A stretch of DNA of 64,000 nt, from contig JANQPF010000027.1 of the NCBI GenBank assembly GCA_028285415.1, positions 105,911 through 169,910 of the forward strand. The letters run 5' to 3'. The position numbers and the translations under genes were made by a program. The notes under the pieces were generated by a model. That model was not told the DNA's origin, ran no database searches, and worked only from the letters and a program-made list of their open reading frames with translations. Positions 18,362-27,455 of this stretch are shown here, piece by piece; position 1 is the first letter of the stretch, and every line of letters begins with the position of its first letter. This stretch comes from Pseudomonadales bacterium (GTDB lineage Bacteria > Pseudomonadota > Gammaproteobacteria > Pseudomonadales > Azotimanducaceae).

Positions 18362-19500
18362 CAGCCTTCACCTCCCGTTGAACGATCCATCTCAGGGGGC
18401 ACGTCGACGTTCGCAAGGTGCGGCGCACGTTCGAGTTGGCCACGACGGTACTGCTCGAGCTGATAGACGTAGGCGAGCACCTGGGCAACGGCAACGTACA
18501 ACGCTTCGGGGATCTCTTCTCCGGCTTCCGTGTTGTAGTAGATCGCTCGCGCCAGAGGAGGCATCTGCACCTGCGGCACATCGTGCTGATCGGCAATTTC
18601 GCGAATACGGAATGCCATGTGGTCGACGCCTTTGGCGACGAGGATCGGCGCCACCATGGCCGCAGCATCGTACTTGACCGCAACGGAGAAGTGCTCGGGG
18701 TTGGTGATGACCACGTCGGCATTCGGTACGTCTTCGAGCATCTTCCGCTGCGCTACCTGCTGCTGCAGCGCACGCAGCTTGGCTTTGACTTCCGGCTTAC
18801 CCTCGGAGTCTTTGAGCTCGTCTTTGACCTCCTGCTTGGTCATCTTGAGCTGCTTTTTGTGCTGGTGTATCTGAAACGGAACGTCAATAGCCGCAACGAC
18901 GATCAGCGCCACGCCAATGAGAAGAAGCGCCCACCCTACGTAAGAAACGCCTGCGGCGATGGCAGCTTCAATGGGCTTGGTGGCGAGCACCAGGAGCTCA
19001 TTGAGACTCACGGACAGCACTGCAATAGCAACGCCGGATATGAGCACAAACTTGGCAATGGATTTGCCAAGCTCTACGAGGGACTTCATCGAAAACATGC
19101 GCCCGAAGCCTTTGATGAGACTCATTCGTTCGAGCTTCGGTTGTAGTGCCTTGGGTGCAAACACAAGCCCACCAACGCCGATACTCGAAAACACCCCGGC
19201 GGCGAACATCACCACGCAGAAAGGTAACGCCGCCCAGATCGAATCGAGTGCCGCCTCACCAAGTACGGTCGTCATCTGCAGCTGGCTGTCGGCAGCCGTC
19301 GTAAATAGACGTTCCGTAAGGTCCAGCATTGCCTGGGAAAGGTTTGGCGCTACAAAAATGGCTGCGCAGGCGCCAAACGTGACGATGGCCACGCTGTTGA
19401 GCTCCCGCGAACGGGCAACCTGCCCTTCCTCCCGCGCCTTCTGCAGTTTCCGCGGAGTGGCTTCTTCTGTCTTTTCCTGACCCTGTTGTTCTTCTGCCAT
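18361..19500 (-). CDS. flhB: FlhB, export-gate substrate-specificity switch
   Basis: The 379-residue protein has the N-terminal EKTEEATPRKLQKAREEGQV signature, four membrane helices and a C-terminal cytoplasmic domain. FlhB normally cleaves itself within an NPTH motif to switch export from rod/hook to filament substrates. Here the motif reads NPEH (267-270, in VVITNPEHFSVAVKYD). The scissile Asn-Pro and the His are kept, so cleavage is likely still possible. It sits between fliR and flhA with 1-nt spacings. Confidence 0.96.
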   Translation of the reverse strand: MAEEQQGQEKTEEATPRKLQKAREEGQVARSRELNSVAIVTFGACAAIFVAPNLSQAMLDLTERLFTTAADSQLQMTTVLGEAALDSIWAALPFCVVMFAAGVFSSIGVGGLVFAPKALQPKLERMSLIKGFGRMFSMKSLVELGKSIAKFVLISGVAIAVLSVSLNELLVLATKPIEAAIAAGVSYVGWALLLIGVALIVVAAIDVPFQIHQHKKQLKMTKQEVKDELKDSEGKPEVKAKLRALQQQVAQRKMLEDVPNADVVITNPEHFSVAVKYDAAAMVAPILVAKGVDHMAFRIREIADQHDVPQVQMPPLARAIYYNTEAGEEIPEALYVAVAQVLAYVYQLEQYRRGQLERAPHLANVDVPPEMDRSTGGEG

Positions 19501-19501
19501 C

Positions 19502-20275
19502 TCAATCCTGCCGAGTCGCGACGACGTGCTGGAGAAATTCGCCTGCCAGGCGTTGAAATTGATCTGACCACCCGTGCAGGAGAATCCAGATGATCACCAG
19601 GCCGAACAAAAGGCTGAACGGGAAGCCCAGAGAAAACACGTTCAGCTGCGGTGCGCTGCGGTTCATGACGCCAAACGCCAGGTTGACGATCAGGAGCGAA
19701 ACGACCGCCGGGATGGCCAGCAGCACGCCGCCCACAAACATCCATCCGCCCATCTGGGCGATGCGCACGGCAAGATCCGGCAACCCGACTTCCACGCCCG
19801 TGGGATGCAGCTGGAAACCTGTGACCAGCACCTCCAGCAGAATGAGATGGCCGTTCATTGCCAGGAATGAAAGAGTGACCAGCATCAGAAAGAACTGACT
19901 CCAGACCGTAACCTGCACACCGTTACCCGGGTCAACCATGGCTGCGAAGCCGAGACCCATCTGCATGCCGATGAACTGTCCGGCAATGACAAAAAGCTGA
20001 AAGAAGATGATGGCCGTGAATCCCAATCCGATTGCACCGAGTATCTGCAGTCCAAGATCGAGCGCGGTGGCCAGCGTGAAGGCGTCGAGCGCCGGGGCGT
20101 CGCCCATGACGGGCGTCAACGCGAGGCCAGTAGCCATGCTGAGCGCAATTCGAACGCGTGGTGAAACCAGCTGGTTACCGAACACGGGCACAACCATGAA
20201 GAAACCGGCAACGCGGAGCGTGTTCCACAGGAGCTCGCCGAGCCATACGGACAACACGGTCATCGAAAGTGACAT
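19502..20275 (-). CDS. fliR: FliR, export-gate membrane protein
   Basis: The 257-residue membrane protein has the FliR pattern of hydrophobic hairpins, with GFFMVVPVFGNQLVSPRVR near the N-terminus and GQFIGMQMGLGFAAMVDP in the middle. FliR packs with FliP and FliQ in the export-gate core. It starts 2 nt after fliQ and ends 1 nt before flhB. Confidence 0.95.
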   Translation of the reverse strand: MSLSMTVLSVWLGELLWNTLRVAGFFMVVPVFGNQLVSPRVRIALSMATGLALTPVMGDAPALDAFTLATALDLGLQILGAIGLGFTAIIFFQLFVIAGQFIGMQMGLGFAAMVDPGNGVQVTVWSQFFLMLVTLSFLAMNGHLILLEVLVTGFQLHPTGVEVGLPDLAVRIAQMGGWMFVGGVLLAIPAVVSLLIVNLAFGVMNRSAPQLNVFSLGFPFSLLFGLVIIWILLHGWSDQFQRLAGEFLQHVVATRQD

Positions 20276-20277
20276 GC

Positions 20278-20547
20278 TCAGCCCACCAGCGCCGGGATGG
20301 CCGCGAAGATTCGCGCGAAGTGATCGAGTAGCTCGCTCAGGATCCAGGGGCCCATTGCCATGATCGTAACCAGCGTCATGAGCAGTCGCGGCAGGAAGCT
20401 GAGCGTCTGCTCGTTGATCTGCGTGGCCGCCTGAAAGATCGAAACCACGAGACCGACAAGAAGACTCGGAAGAACGATGAGCGCAACCACAATGACCACC
20501 AGGCCCAGCGCATCGCCAAAGAGGGATAACACGTCACCTATGGTCAT
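20278..20547 (-). CDS. fliQ: FliQ, export-gate membrane protein
   Basis: The 89-residue protein forms two membrane helices ([20 protein letters not shown] and [16 protein letters not shown]) separated by the [17 protein letters not shown] loop diagnostic of FliQ. The ATG at 20547 overlaps the fliP stop by 4 nt, which supports this start over a longer in-frame extension into fliP. Confidence 0.95.
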   Translation of the reverse strand: MTIGDVLSLFGDALGLVVIVVALIVLPSLLVGLVVSIFQAATQINEQTLSFLPRLLMTLVTIMAMGPWILSELLDHFARIFAAIPALVG

Positions 20548-21299
20548 AGCGCCATCCCGAAGCTCGATGCGAGCGTGCCCATGATCATGACCCACCCGTC
20601 AACCAGCACGAACAGCATGATCTTGAACGGCAACGAGATGATCAGCGGTGACAGCATCATCATACCCATCGACATCAGCACGCTGGCCACAACCATGTCG
20701 ATGATCAAAAACGGGATGAAAAGCATGAACCCAATCTGAAAGGCGGTTTTCAGCTCACTGGTCATGAATGCGGGTACCAGGACGAAGAAGTCGACGTCAG
20801 CAAGCGTGTCCACCGCCTCGTGATCGGCCAGGCGCATGAAGAGCTCGAGATCGTTCTCCCGGGTTTGCTCGAGCATGAAACTGCGAAACGGCTGCGAGGC
20901 GGAAACGAGCGCATCCTGAGGTGCCATCTTTTCTGCTAGGTAAGGCTCCAGCGCAACGTCGTGGACGTCTTCGAACACCGGCGCCATGACAAAGATCGTG
21001 AGAAAAAGAGCAATGCCGACGAGGATTTGATTAGACGGCGTCTGCTGCATGCCGATGGCCTGACGCAGAATTGCGAAGACGATAATGATGCGGGTAAACG
21101 CGGTCATCATGATCACCAACGATGGCAGCAACGTGATGATGGTCATCACGGCCAGAATCTGCAGGCTTATGCTATAACTCTCGGCGCCGTTCTCGTCGGT
21201 CGTCACGGTCATCGCGGGCAGGTCCACCGCAGCGTGAGCTTCGGTACCGAGCACCAGGACGAACAGGGCCGTCCAGGGGAGCCAGCGCGTAAAGCTCAT
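20544..21299 (-). CDS. fliP: FliP, export-gate membrane protein
   Basis: The 251-residue protein begins with a cleavable signal peptide ([13 protein letters not shown]) as in other FliP proteins. Conserved segments are [20 protein letters not shown] and [20 protein letters not shown]. It forms the pentameric core of the export gate. It overlaps fliO and fliQ by 4 nt each. Confidence 0.96.
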   Translation of the reverse strand: MSFTRWLPWTALFVLVLGTEAHAAVDLPAMTVTTDENGAESYSISLQILAVMTIITLLPSLVIMMTAFTRIIIVFAILRQAIGMQQTPSNQILVGIALFLTIFVMAPVFEDVHDVALEPYLAEKMAPQDALVSASQPFRSFMLEQTRENDLELFMRLADHEAVDTLADVDFFVLVPAFMTSELKTAFQIGFMLFIPFLIIDMVVASVLMSMGMMMLSPLIISLPFKIMLFVLVDGWVMIMGTLASSFGMAL

Positions 21300-21595
21300 G
21301 CGCTCTTCTCCGACACGCGGTCCAGCGTCATCGCAAAGCTCTCACCGGCCTCATATTGCGCGAGCTTGGTGATGCACTGAGGGTTCATGCCGATCAGCAC
21401 GTGTTGGTCGCCAACCTGGACCAGCACCAACCGCTCCTTGGGGCCCAGAAACGTGCTGTCGACCACCCGTAACGCGCCACTGCCGCCGGGCTTGGCCAGC
21501 TGAAACCGTTTGGCCAGGTAGCCCAGCGCCAGCACAACGCCGACGATGACAACGAGGGCCAGAGCAACCTGCCAGATGTTGTCCAGAGGGTTCAT
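21296..21595 (-). CDS. fliO: FliO, FliP assembly factor
   Basis: The 99-residue protein has one N-terminal membrane helix ([18 protein letters not shown]) and a small cytoplasmic domain with the conserved [20 protein letters not shown] segment. FliO helps assemble the FliP ring. It lies between fliN and fliP with a 2-nt gap and a 4-nt overlap. Confidence 0.92.
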   Translation of the reverse strand: MNPLDNIWQVALALVVIVGVVLALGYLAKRFQLAKPGGSGALRVVDSTFLGPKERLVLVQVGDQHVLIGMNPQCITKLAQYEAGESFAMTLDRVSEKSA

Positions 21596-21597
21596 GC

Positions 21598-21942
21598 TCA
21601 GTTGATGCTCTGTATCCGCTGCTCAGGGCTGATGACGTCCAGAAGGCGCACGCCAAACTTGTCGTTGACGACAACCACCTCTCCCTGGGCAACCAGCGTT
21701 CCGTTAACCAGGACGTCCAGGGGTTCTCCAGCGGTACGGGTGAGCTCGACGATCGAGCCCTTGGTCAGCTGGAGCAGCTTGCGAATGGGGATGTTGGTGT
21801 TACCAACTTCCATCGAGAGGCGTACGGGGATGTCGAGAACCACCTCGAGGTTTTTGGCGCTTGCGGATTTTGCTTCCATCGGCGCGTTTTCAGCCTCCGG
21901 CGCTGCCGCATCTTCCGCCTGTTCCTGGTTTTCTTCGGTCAT
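21598..21942 (-). CDS. fliN: FliN, C-ring switch protein
   Basis: The 114-residue protein has an acidic Ala/Glu-rich N-terminal extension and a C-terminal SpoA domain (about residues 30-110). Within it are DIPVRLSMEVGNTNIPIRKL and GEVVVVNDKFGVRLLDVISP. It forms the lower C-ring with FliM and binds FliH. It is 21 nt downstream of fliM. Confidence 0.95.
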   Translation of the reverse strand: MTEENQEQAEDAAAPEAENAPMEAKSASAKNLEVVLDIPVRLSMEVGNTNIPIRKLLQLTKGSIVELTRTAGEPLDVLVNGTLVAQGEVVVVNDKFGVRLLDVISPEQRIQSIN

Positions 21943-21963
21943 GGTCTTTTCCTGGTCAATGAC

Positions 21964-22932
21964 TCAACGATTGGTAAAGGATTCGAATTCCAGGGCAAAC
22001 CTGCCCCGCGAATTACCCAGCGTTGCCGTAAAGGTCGGAATGTTGCTGATACGAACCTGGTGGGTTTCCTGCATGTTGAGATCGAGCACGTCACCAACTT
22101 CCAGACGCAGCAGGTCTCTGAGTTTCAACTGCACGTCACCGATGACACAGTTGATCGGTAACTCGGCGTCGATGACTGAACGCTCCATCTGGGCACGCCA
22201 GGCCATGTCAGCCTCCTTCTGGTCTTTCTTAGCCGTGGTATCCAGCACGCTTTTGAACGGCTCGAGCGCCGCATAAGGAAAAGCGATGTGCATCTCGCCA
22301 CCGCCGTCCTGGAGTTCGAGGCGAAAGCTGCTGACCATCAGAACTTCGCTTCCCGGAATGACGTTCACCAGGCCGGGATTGACCTCGTCACCAATGACTT
22401 CCGTCTGCACGGGCAGCTCTTCCTGCCAGGCGGCCTCGAAGTCTTTCAGCACCAGATTGACGATACGGTCTATCACCCGCCGCTCTGTCAGCGTGAACTC
22501 TTTGCCTTCGAGCGATGAGACGAAACCGGTGCCGCCAAAAAAGAGATCAACCAGCCGGTGGATGAGCTTTGCGTCGAGCGTTAGAAGGCAGGTGCCGACA
22601 AACGGTTTGATTCGCAACAGCTTGATACACGTGGGTACATACAGCGTGTCGATGTACTCCGAATACTTGACTACCTGCACGCCGCCGGGACCAACCTCCA
22701 GGGGGACTTTCAGGCTGGCGGGCAGATCGTTTCTCAACATGCGCGCGAACCGCTCGGAGATCAGCTCCAGAGTCGGCATTCGCCCTCGAACAACCTTGTC
22801 CTGATTGGTCAGATCCCAGTCGGAAACGGAACGCCCGCCCTCCTCGCCGACTTCGGTATCGACGCTGCCGTCGTCCACACCGGTCAGGAGCGCATCAATC
22901 TCTTCTTGAGTGAGAACATCCTTGTCTGTCAC
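21964..22932 (-). CDS. fliM: FliM, C-ring switch protein
   Basis: The 322-residue protein starts with the CheY-binding motif VLTQEEIDALLTG. A middle CheC-like domain that contacts FliG and a C-terminal SpoA domain that contacts FliN follow. The intact CheY-binding peptide implies that a CheY exists elsewhere in the genome, although no che genes occur in this window. It lies 15 nt downstream of fliL. Confidence 0.96.
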   Translation of the reverse strand: MTDKDVLTQEEIDALLTGVDDGSVDTEVGEEGGRSVSDWDLTNQDKVVRGRMPTLELISERFARMLRNDLPASLKVPLEVGPGGVQVVKYSEYIDTLYVPTCIKLLRIKPFVGTCLLTLDAKLIHRLVDLFFGGTGFVSSLEGKEFTLTERRVIDRIVNLVLKDFEAAWQEELPVQTEVIGDEVNPGLVNVIPGSEVLMVSSFRLELQDGGGEMHIAFPYAALEPFKSVLDTTAKKDQKEADMAWRAQMERSVIDAELPINCVIGDVQLKLRDLLRLEVGDVLDLNMQETHQVRISNIPTFTATLGNSRGRFALEFESFTNR

Positions 22933-22947
22933 GTCGGCGCTCTTGTC

Positions 22948-23451
22948 TTATTGAAGTACAAAATTGGTAATCAACGTGGATTCGATGCCGGGCTGCACCT
23001 CGTAGCTGGCAAGAATGCGGTTAACGAGCTCCACGATGCCGCGCCGCACCTGTTCTTTGCCCTCCTGGGTCTGCAACTCGAGAAAATTCTGTTCAGTGAG
23101 GAAAGCAACGATCTCACTGCGGATCAGGGGCATGTGCAGGATGACGGCTTCGATTGCCGCCTCGTTGCGCGCCATGATGGTGAATTCCGCCTGCAGATAG
23201 CGCGGTTTGGCCCCGGTCACGTAGTTAACGACGTACGGCGGGCGCATGTTGTGGTATATCGCCGTTGCGGGTTTGTTGGAGACAGGTGCCTCAGCCTCAC
23301 CCGCAGCCGTGTCTTCGCCACCGCCTAGAAAGAATATTGTCCCGCCCACGCTGGCGCCGATGGCAACCAGCAGAACAGCAGCGAAGATAATGATGTTTTT
23401 CTTGCCACCGCCTGCAGATTCCTGGGCTTCGTCCGTTGCCTCTTCTGCCAT
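22948..23451 (-). CDS. fliL: FliL, stator-associated basal body protein
   Basis: The 167-residue protein has a short cytoplasmic N-terminus (GGGKK), one membrane helix (NIIIFAAVLLVAIGASVGGT) and a periplasmic stomatin-like domain ending RILASYEVQPGIESTLITNF. FliL encircles the stator and supports torque. A 132-nt gap with two hairpins separates it from fliK. Confidence 0.93.
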   Translation of the reverse strand: MAEEATDEAQESAGGGKKNIIIFAAVLLVAIGASVGGTIFFLGGGEDTAAGEAEAPVSNKPATAIYHNMRPPYVVNYVTGAKPRYLQAEFTIMARNEAAIEAVILHMPLIRSEIVAFLTEQNFLELQTQEGKEQVRRGIVELVNRILASYEVQPGIESTLITNFVLQ

Positions 23452-23483
23452 GTCAAAATCCTGTCACTATGGGTGTTCATACG

Positions 23484-23501
23484 GCGCCGGTTATCCGGCG
23501 C
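23484..23501 (-). repeat. Hairpin in the fliK-fliL gap
   Basis: A perfect 7-bp inverted repeat (GCGCCGG/CCGGCGC) with a TTAT loop lies between fliK and fliL. No U-run follows on either strand. It may modulate read-through or RNA stability between the two genes. Confidence 0.4.
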
Positions 23502-23542
23502 GTTACCCGAAGTGTAGTAAGGATTTTGAAATGCGCTCGTTT

Positions 23543-23562
23543 TGCGCCAGAATTCTGGCGCA
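23543..23562 (-). repeat. Perfect 20-bp palindrome after fliK
   Basis: TGCGCCAGAATTCTGGCGCA is its own reverse complement and lies 22 nt past the fliK stop. The CGCCAGA/TCTGGCG core also forms the hairpin after motD (11915-11932). It is followed by A residues on the minus strand, so it is not a classic intrinsic terminator. Confidence 0.45.
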
Positions 23563-23583
23563 CGGAGGCAGCCTGCGCGGCAA

Positions 23584-25362
23584 TCAGACGTAAACGTTCA
23601 AGAGCCTCTCGTCATCAGGCGCGGAAGCTTCATCGCCGGGCTCGCTCGCAGCATCGCCGTGCGTCGTTTCTGTGAAGCCACGCTCGCGAAGCTCATCGCG
23701 GTGCGCGTGCCGTCCGGCGTCTTCCTGTTGCACGTTCAGTTGTCCCAGCGCAACGCCGGCTTCCTGCAGGCTCTGGCGCAGCCTGGGTAACGCGGCGTCG
23801 AGCAGATCCCGCGTGGCCGCCTCCCGGGCAACGATGGCCACCTGCACTTCACCACCACGCTCGTGAGTGAACTCGATGTCGACCATACCGAGCTCGCGCG
23901 GATTGAGCTGCACCTGCAGCTTACCCTGCAGTACCGCCTGACGCGTGATGACCCGCATGATCTGATCCTGCAGCGCCTGGCTCTGCGCGGCCTGGTCGCG
24001 CCCTTCGACGTTTACGCTCTGACTCTGCAAACGACGAGCTTCGGTATGCATGGTCTGTTCAACGCGAGCGAGCGGTGCGACAAATCTTTCAGCACTCGGT
24101 TCGCGCGCTTCCTTTGGCTCGGCTGCCAGCTGGAGCATGCTCTCGGTAACCTGTTCGCGCACGCGCGCAGGTTGTGCCGTGGCACCGCTGTAAGCGGCAG
24201 CAGCCGATACGGCAAGCTTGCGCGCTTGGGGTAGCGGATCCACAGGAACCTCTGTGGTTGCCGCGTTGAGCGTCGGGTTGCGATTGAGGAGCGGTGAGCG
24301 TTCTGGAACTGCCTCGCCCAGCGCTGCTCGTCCGTGCGTCTGCACAATGGGGTTACCTGAGGAGCTGTCCGTGCGGCTCGCCTGCTCGAGTTTTTGGCTT
24401 TGCGGTGGCTGCGGGGCGACATCCAGCGGCAGACCCAGGTTACTCGACGTCGGCGTCGGACTCGACCCTGCAGCTGGTGAACGTACGGTCACCGCCAGTT
24501 CTCCCGCTGACGTTGGGACTGACGTGCCCGTCAATGCGGGACGCGGCATCGGCGTGATGACAGCCTCCTGCCCCGGCGCGCCGGCATCGCCCCTCGACGT
24601 TGGTGGCGCAGTTAGTGTCATTGGCGCGGTTGGTGTAGTTGGTGGAGTTGGCACAGTTGGCACAGTTGGCGTAGACGCGGCGATCGCGCGTTCTACGTTG
24701 CTCCCGAACCACCGCACCTCAGGCGCACCGGGCAGTACGGTTGGGTGTGGTAGCTGAGCCGTCGAGGCAGGCTGAGGCGTCGGGGTGGCGTTCACCCGGA
24801 CGCCCTCTGCCGTAGACGGCGGCTGCGCCGTTGGCTGGTCTTTTCTCTCCGGTCGGATATCGACGGTCGAGTTCTGGTGTGGTCGTTTGAGCGTTGAAGC
24901 AGCTTCTTGCGCCGGTATCGACGCCGCGATTTGCGACTCGACCAGCTGCGCCGGCGTTAGCGGCGCGATCCCAGCGGGCGTTTTACCCTCACTCGGTTGT
25001 TGGGGCAATGGAGGCGGCGGCACGTCGTTGCCGCTTTGCGGCATGCGGTTGCCGGTTGTCCCTGCCATCAGCGGATTGATGGCCGGCTCGGCGAGCGGCG
25101 GCGTCAAGTGAGCATCCGGGTCCGGCACAGACATTGGCACCACTTCCGGATGGACATCTGCCTGCTGCGGAGCCGGTTGTGACGGAAAGTTGTCGCCCGC
25201 GGCATTGAGGAGGTCCGCAAAGCCACCATTCTGCGTCAACGATCCACCGCCCTCTTCCTGCATGTTGGACGACAGTTCCGGAAGCGCTCCGATCAGAGAC
25301 TGAAGCAGATTGAAAATCAGGTGAATACTCCTTGTTATGCCCGACGCGAGATCAACAAACAC
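23584..25362 (-). CDS. fliK: FliK, hook-length control protein
   Basis: Up to 592 residues, with a long Pro/Thr/Ser-rich disordered ruler region. A C-terminal Flg_hook domain (about 470-560) contains VQLNPRELGMVDIEF and LPRLRQSLQEAGVALGQLNV. FliK measures the hook and triggers the FlhB switch. The start is uncertain. The GTG at 25362 lacks a Shine-Dalgarno sequence, whereas AAGGAG (25328-25333) lies 7 nt before an in-frame CTG at 25320, giving an N-terminus LIFNLLQSLIGALPEL. A 9-bp repeat tract (24605-24676) encodes a TxP run. The protein is larger than the E. coli version (375 residues). Confidence 0.88.
   Translation of the reverse strand: MFVDLASGITRSIHLIFNLLQSLIGALPELSSNMQEEGGGSLTQNGGFADLLNAAGDNFPSQPAPQQADVHPEVVPMSVPDPDAHLTPPLAEPAINPLMAGTTGNRMPQSGNDVPPPPLPQQPSEGKTPAGIAPLTPAQLVESQIAASIPAQEAASTLKRPHQNSTVDIRPERKDQPTAQPPSTAEGVRVNATPTPQPASTAQLPHPTVLPGAPEVRWFGSNVERAIAASTPTVPTVPTPPTTPTAPMTLTAPPTSRGDAGAPGQEAVITPMPRPALTGTSVPTSAGELAVTVRSPAAGSSPTPTSSNLGLPLDVAPQPPQSQKLEQASRTDSSSGNPIVQTHGRAALGEAVPERSPLLNRNPTLNAATTEVPVDPLPQARKLAVSAAAAYSGATAQPARVREQVTESMLQLAAEPKEAREPSAERFVAPLARVEQTMHTEARRLQSQSVNVEGRDQAAQSQALQDQIMRVITRQAVLQGKLQVQLNPRELGMVDIEFTHERGGEVQVAIVAREAATRDLLDAALPRLRQSLQEAGVALGQLNVQQEDAGRHAHRDELRERGFTETTHGDAASEPGDEASAPDDERLLNVYV
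24605..24676. repeat. Eight imperfect 9-bp tandem repeats inside fliK
   Basis: Units follow GGYRYAGTT on the plus strand; the pair GGCACAGTT at 24650-24667 is exact. On the coding strand they give a Thr-x-Pro run (about residues 229-252). The 9-bp period keeps the reading frame, so copy-number change would alter ruler length without inactivating the gene. Confidence 0.6.
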
Positions 25363-25394
25363 AAGGATGGTGCAAAGAGCGGGCCAGTTTTCCC

Positions 25395-25727
25395 CTAGAG
25401 CGCGCGAATGGCCTCGGAGACGGTCTCCAGCTGGTTCGAGACCTGCTCAATGAGCGCGGGAATGTCGGCCGTCAGCTCGTCCCGGGCCGAGTGTTCCAAC
25501 GCTGCGCATGTGCTCTGGAGTTCGGTTGCGCCCACGTTGCCGCAGCTGCCTTTGAGGCTGTGCGCGTGGCGCCGCAGCATTTCCAGATCGCTGCTCTGCC
25601 ACGCCTGTCTTGCCTCGGCAAATTGACGTACTGATTCGCTGAGAAACGTATCCATGAGTTCGGTGAACTCGTCTTCCATCACGAGCTTCAACTCTTCCAA
25701 CAGCTGTTTGTCGAGCACATCACTCAT
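25395..25727 (-). CDS. Hpt-domain phosphotransfer protein (HptB-like)
   Basis: The 110-residue protein is a single Hpt domain with the phosphorylatable His in RRHAHSLKGSCGNVGA. Residue composition fits a four-helix bundle. The ATG at 25727 has GGGAG 7 nt upstream, better than the ATG two codons earlier. It overlaps the 3' end of the response-regulator/phosphatase gene by 8 nt. It probably relays phosphate to that protein's receiver, as HptB does to HsbR in Pseudomonas aeruginosa. The cognate kinase is not in the window. Confidence 0.82.
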   Translation of the reverse strand: MSDVLDKQLLEELKLVMEDEFTELMDTFLSESVRQFAEARQAWQSSDLEMLRRHAHSLKGSCGNVGATELQSTCAALEHSARDELTADIPALIEQVSNQLETVSEAIRAL

Positions 25728-27447
25728 ACCCATGCTCCCATTGCATTGTTACCTCAACCTCGTTACCGGGGTCACGAAATTCGACGGTTTCGCACAAATC
25801 CCAGAGCAGCCGCACGCCGCGTCCGTGATAGCCGGCGGTGGTCTCAGATGACCTCGCTCGCTCGAGATAGCTCTCGTAGTCAAAACCTTTGCCGCTGTCC
25901 TTCACACGAATTCGCAGTTCAACCTGCGTTTCCTGGATCGAACCTTCGACCTCAAAGCGTACGGACCCGCTCACCTGATCGAGCGCCTTCGCGCGCGCCT
26001 GGTAGTACTGGGCAAATCCTTCAGCAGAGGATTTCAGTTCGGAACGGAGTCCGAGCACGCCGTGCTCGAGCGCGTTCGAGTAAAGCTCAGCCAGAACCGT
26101 GTAGATGGCCGAAGCGCGCACGCGCAGGTACGGCGCGCCCATCAGCACCTGCTGCAGAAGCGGCAGAGGATTGAAGTCTTTGAGCGACGATGGGCCGAGC
26201 TCGTACGAGAACTTCCAGTCTTTCGGACCACCCAGCTCGTCCAGGCTGTCCTGCAGGTTGACCGCCTGTAGCTGTTCCTCGGCAACGACGGTGATTTCCA
26301 CCATGGTGATGTCATCGTCACTCTCGTGCGCGCCAATGAAGTCGTAGACCCCGTTTCGAACCGAGCCGAACAACGATTCGGCGGGTGAATTGACGACCAG
26401 GCTCTCCAATCGTTCCGCGCCAAAGTATTCACCCTGCGAATTACGCGCTTCGATGACACCGTCAGTCGCCATGAACAAACGATCGCCTGGGCTCACCTCG
26501 TGTATCAGCGTGTCATCCTTGAACTGATCGTGCGGAAGGATGCCAAGCGGAAGATGTTTGGACGCGAGTGGCGTCAGCTCGCTGTTACCCAGCTTGCGCA
26601 GATACGCCGACGGTAGACCACCGTTCCAGTACTCAACGGTGTAGCGGCTGAAGTCGACAACCAGCGCGGCTGCACAACAGAAATACCCGGAAGGCAGCAC
26701 TGAGCCGAGCTTGCGGTTGCATTCGCGCACAACTTCGGCCAACGAGAATCCTTTTGCCGTCATGCCGTAGAACACGTCCGACAGCGGCATGGCGCCGATC
26801 GCTGCGGCCAGGCCGTGACCGGTAAAGTCTCCGAGCATGATGTACAGGTTGTTTGCCGGGTTCTGGGCAGCCAGCATCACGTCGCCGTTGAAAAGCGCCA
26901 GCGGTGAGAGCAGGTATTTGATGTATGGCGCTTCGAGATTGCGCGCAGATGCGACGTTGTCAAACACCGCTTTGGCGGCTTCCTGGTCGGCAACGAGTTG
27001 CATGTGGTGCTTGGCAATTTCGTCGCGCTGCGTCTGTACGGTCTGATGCACGTCACGCATGCGCTGTAGCGCGTACAGCTTGGCCTGCAGTATCACTCGA
27101 TTGTAGGGTTTGGACAGAAAATCATCGCCACCCGCATCGACGCAGCGGGCAAGCTCCGTCGCTTCCGTGAGGCTCGTGAGAAAGATGATGGGAACAAAAC
27201 CGTCGCCACTGTTCGCTTTGATTTCTTCGGCAACCGCAAATCCGTCTTTGCCCGGCATCAACGCATCAAGCAGGACCATGTCGGGCTTTTCTGCGTAGAA
27301 CTTCTCCACCGCATCGTTACCGTCTACCGCTTGAATGACCTCAAATCCGGCGCGTCCGACGATAGTGGCCAGAAGCTTGCGATCCACGGCGTTGTCGTCT
27401 GCAACCAGTACCCGATTTGCTCCTGAACCAGGCGTTTTGGCATTCAT
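25720..27447 (-). CDS. HsbR-like response regulator with PP2C phosphatase and HATPase domains
   Basis: The 575-residue protein has three parts. A receiver (about 10-130) has the acidic pair in VLVADDNAVDRK, the phospho-acceptor in MVLLDALMPG and the Lys in LSKPYN. A SpoIIE/PP2C phosphatase domain (about 170-390) includes LGDFTGHGLAAAIG and ATDGVIEARN. A C-terminal anti-sigma-type HATPase (about 420-575) has the N-box LYSNALEHGV and VKDSGKGFDY. This is the HsbR architecture: depending on receiver phosphorylation it phosphorylates or dephosphorylates a STAS partner, encoded next door. It connects partner switching to flagellar control. Confidence 0.88.
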   Translation of the reverse strand: MNAKTPGSGANRVLVADDNAVDRKLLATIVGRAGFEVIQAVDGNDAVEKFYAEKPDMVLLDALMPGKDGFAVAEEIKANSGDGFVPIIFLTSLTEATELARCVDAGGDDFLSKPYNRVILQAKLYALQRMRDVHQTVQTQRDEIAKHHMQLVADQEAAKAVFDNVASARNLEAPYIKYLLSPLALFNGDVMLAAQNPANNLYIMLGDFTGHGLAAAIGAMPLSDVFYGMTAKGFSLAEVVRECNRKLGSVLPSGYFCCAAALVVDFSRYTVEYWNGGLPSAYLRKLGNSELTPLASKHLPLGILPHDQFKDDTLIHEVSPGDRLFMATDGVIEARNSQGEYFGAERLESLVVNSPAESLFGSVRNGVYDFIGAHESDDDITMVEITVVAEEQLQAVNLQDSLDELGGPKDWKFSYELGPSSLKDFNPLPLLQQVLMGAPYLRVRASAIYTVLAELYSNALEHGVLGLRSELKSSAEGFAQYYQARAKALDQVSGSVRFEVEGSIQETQVELRIRVKDSGKGFDYESYLERARSSETTAGYHGRGVRLLWDLCETVEFRDPGNEVEVTMQWEHGYE

Positions 27448-27455
27448 GACTCTGC

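Noticed and set aside
24605..24676. CRISPR-like short repeats
   Set aside because: Units are 9 bp, directly adjacent, in frame within fliK, with no spacers and no cas genes.
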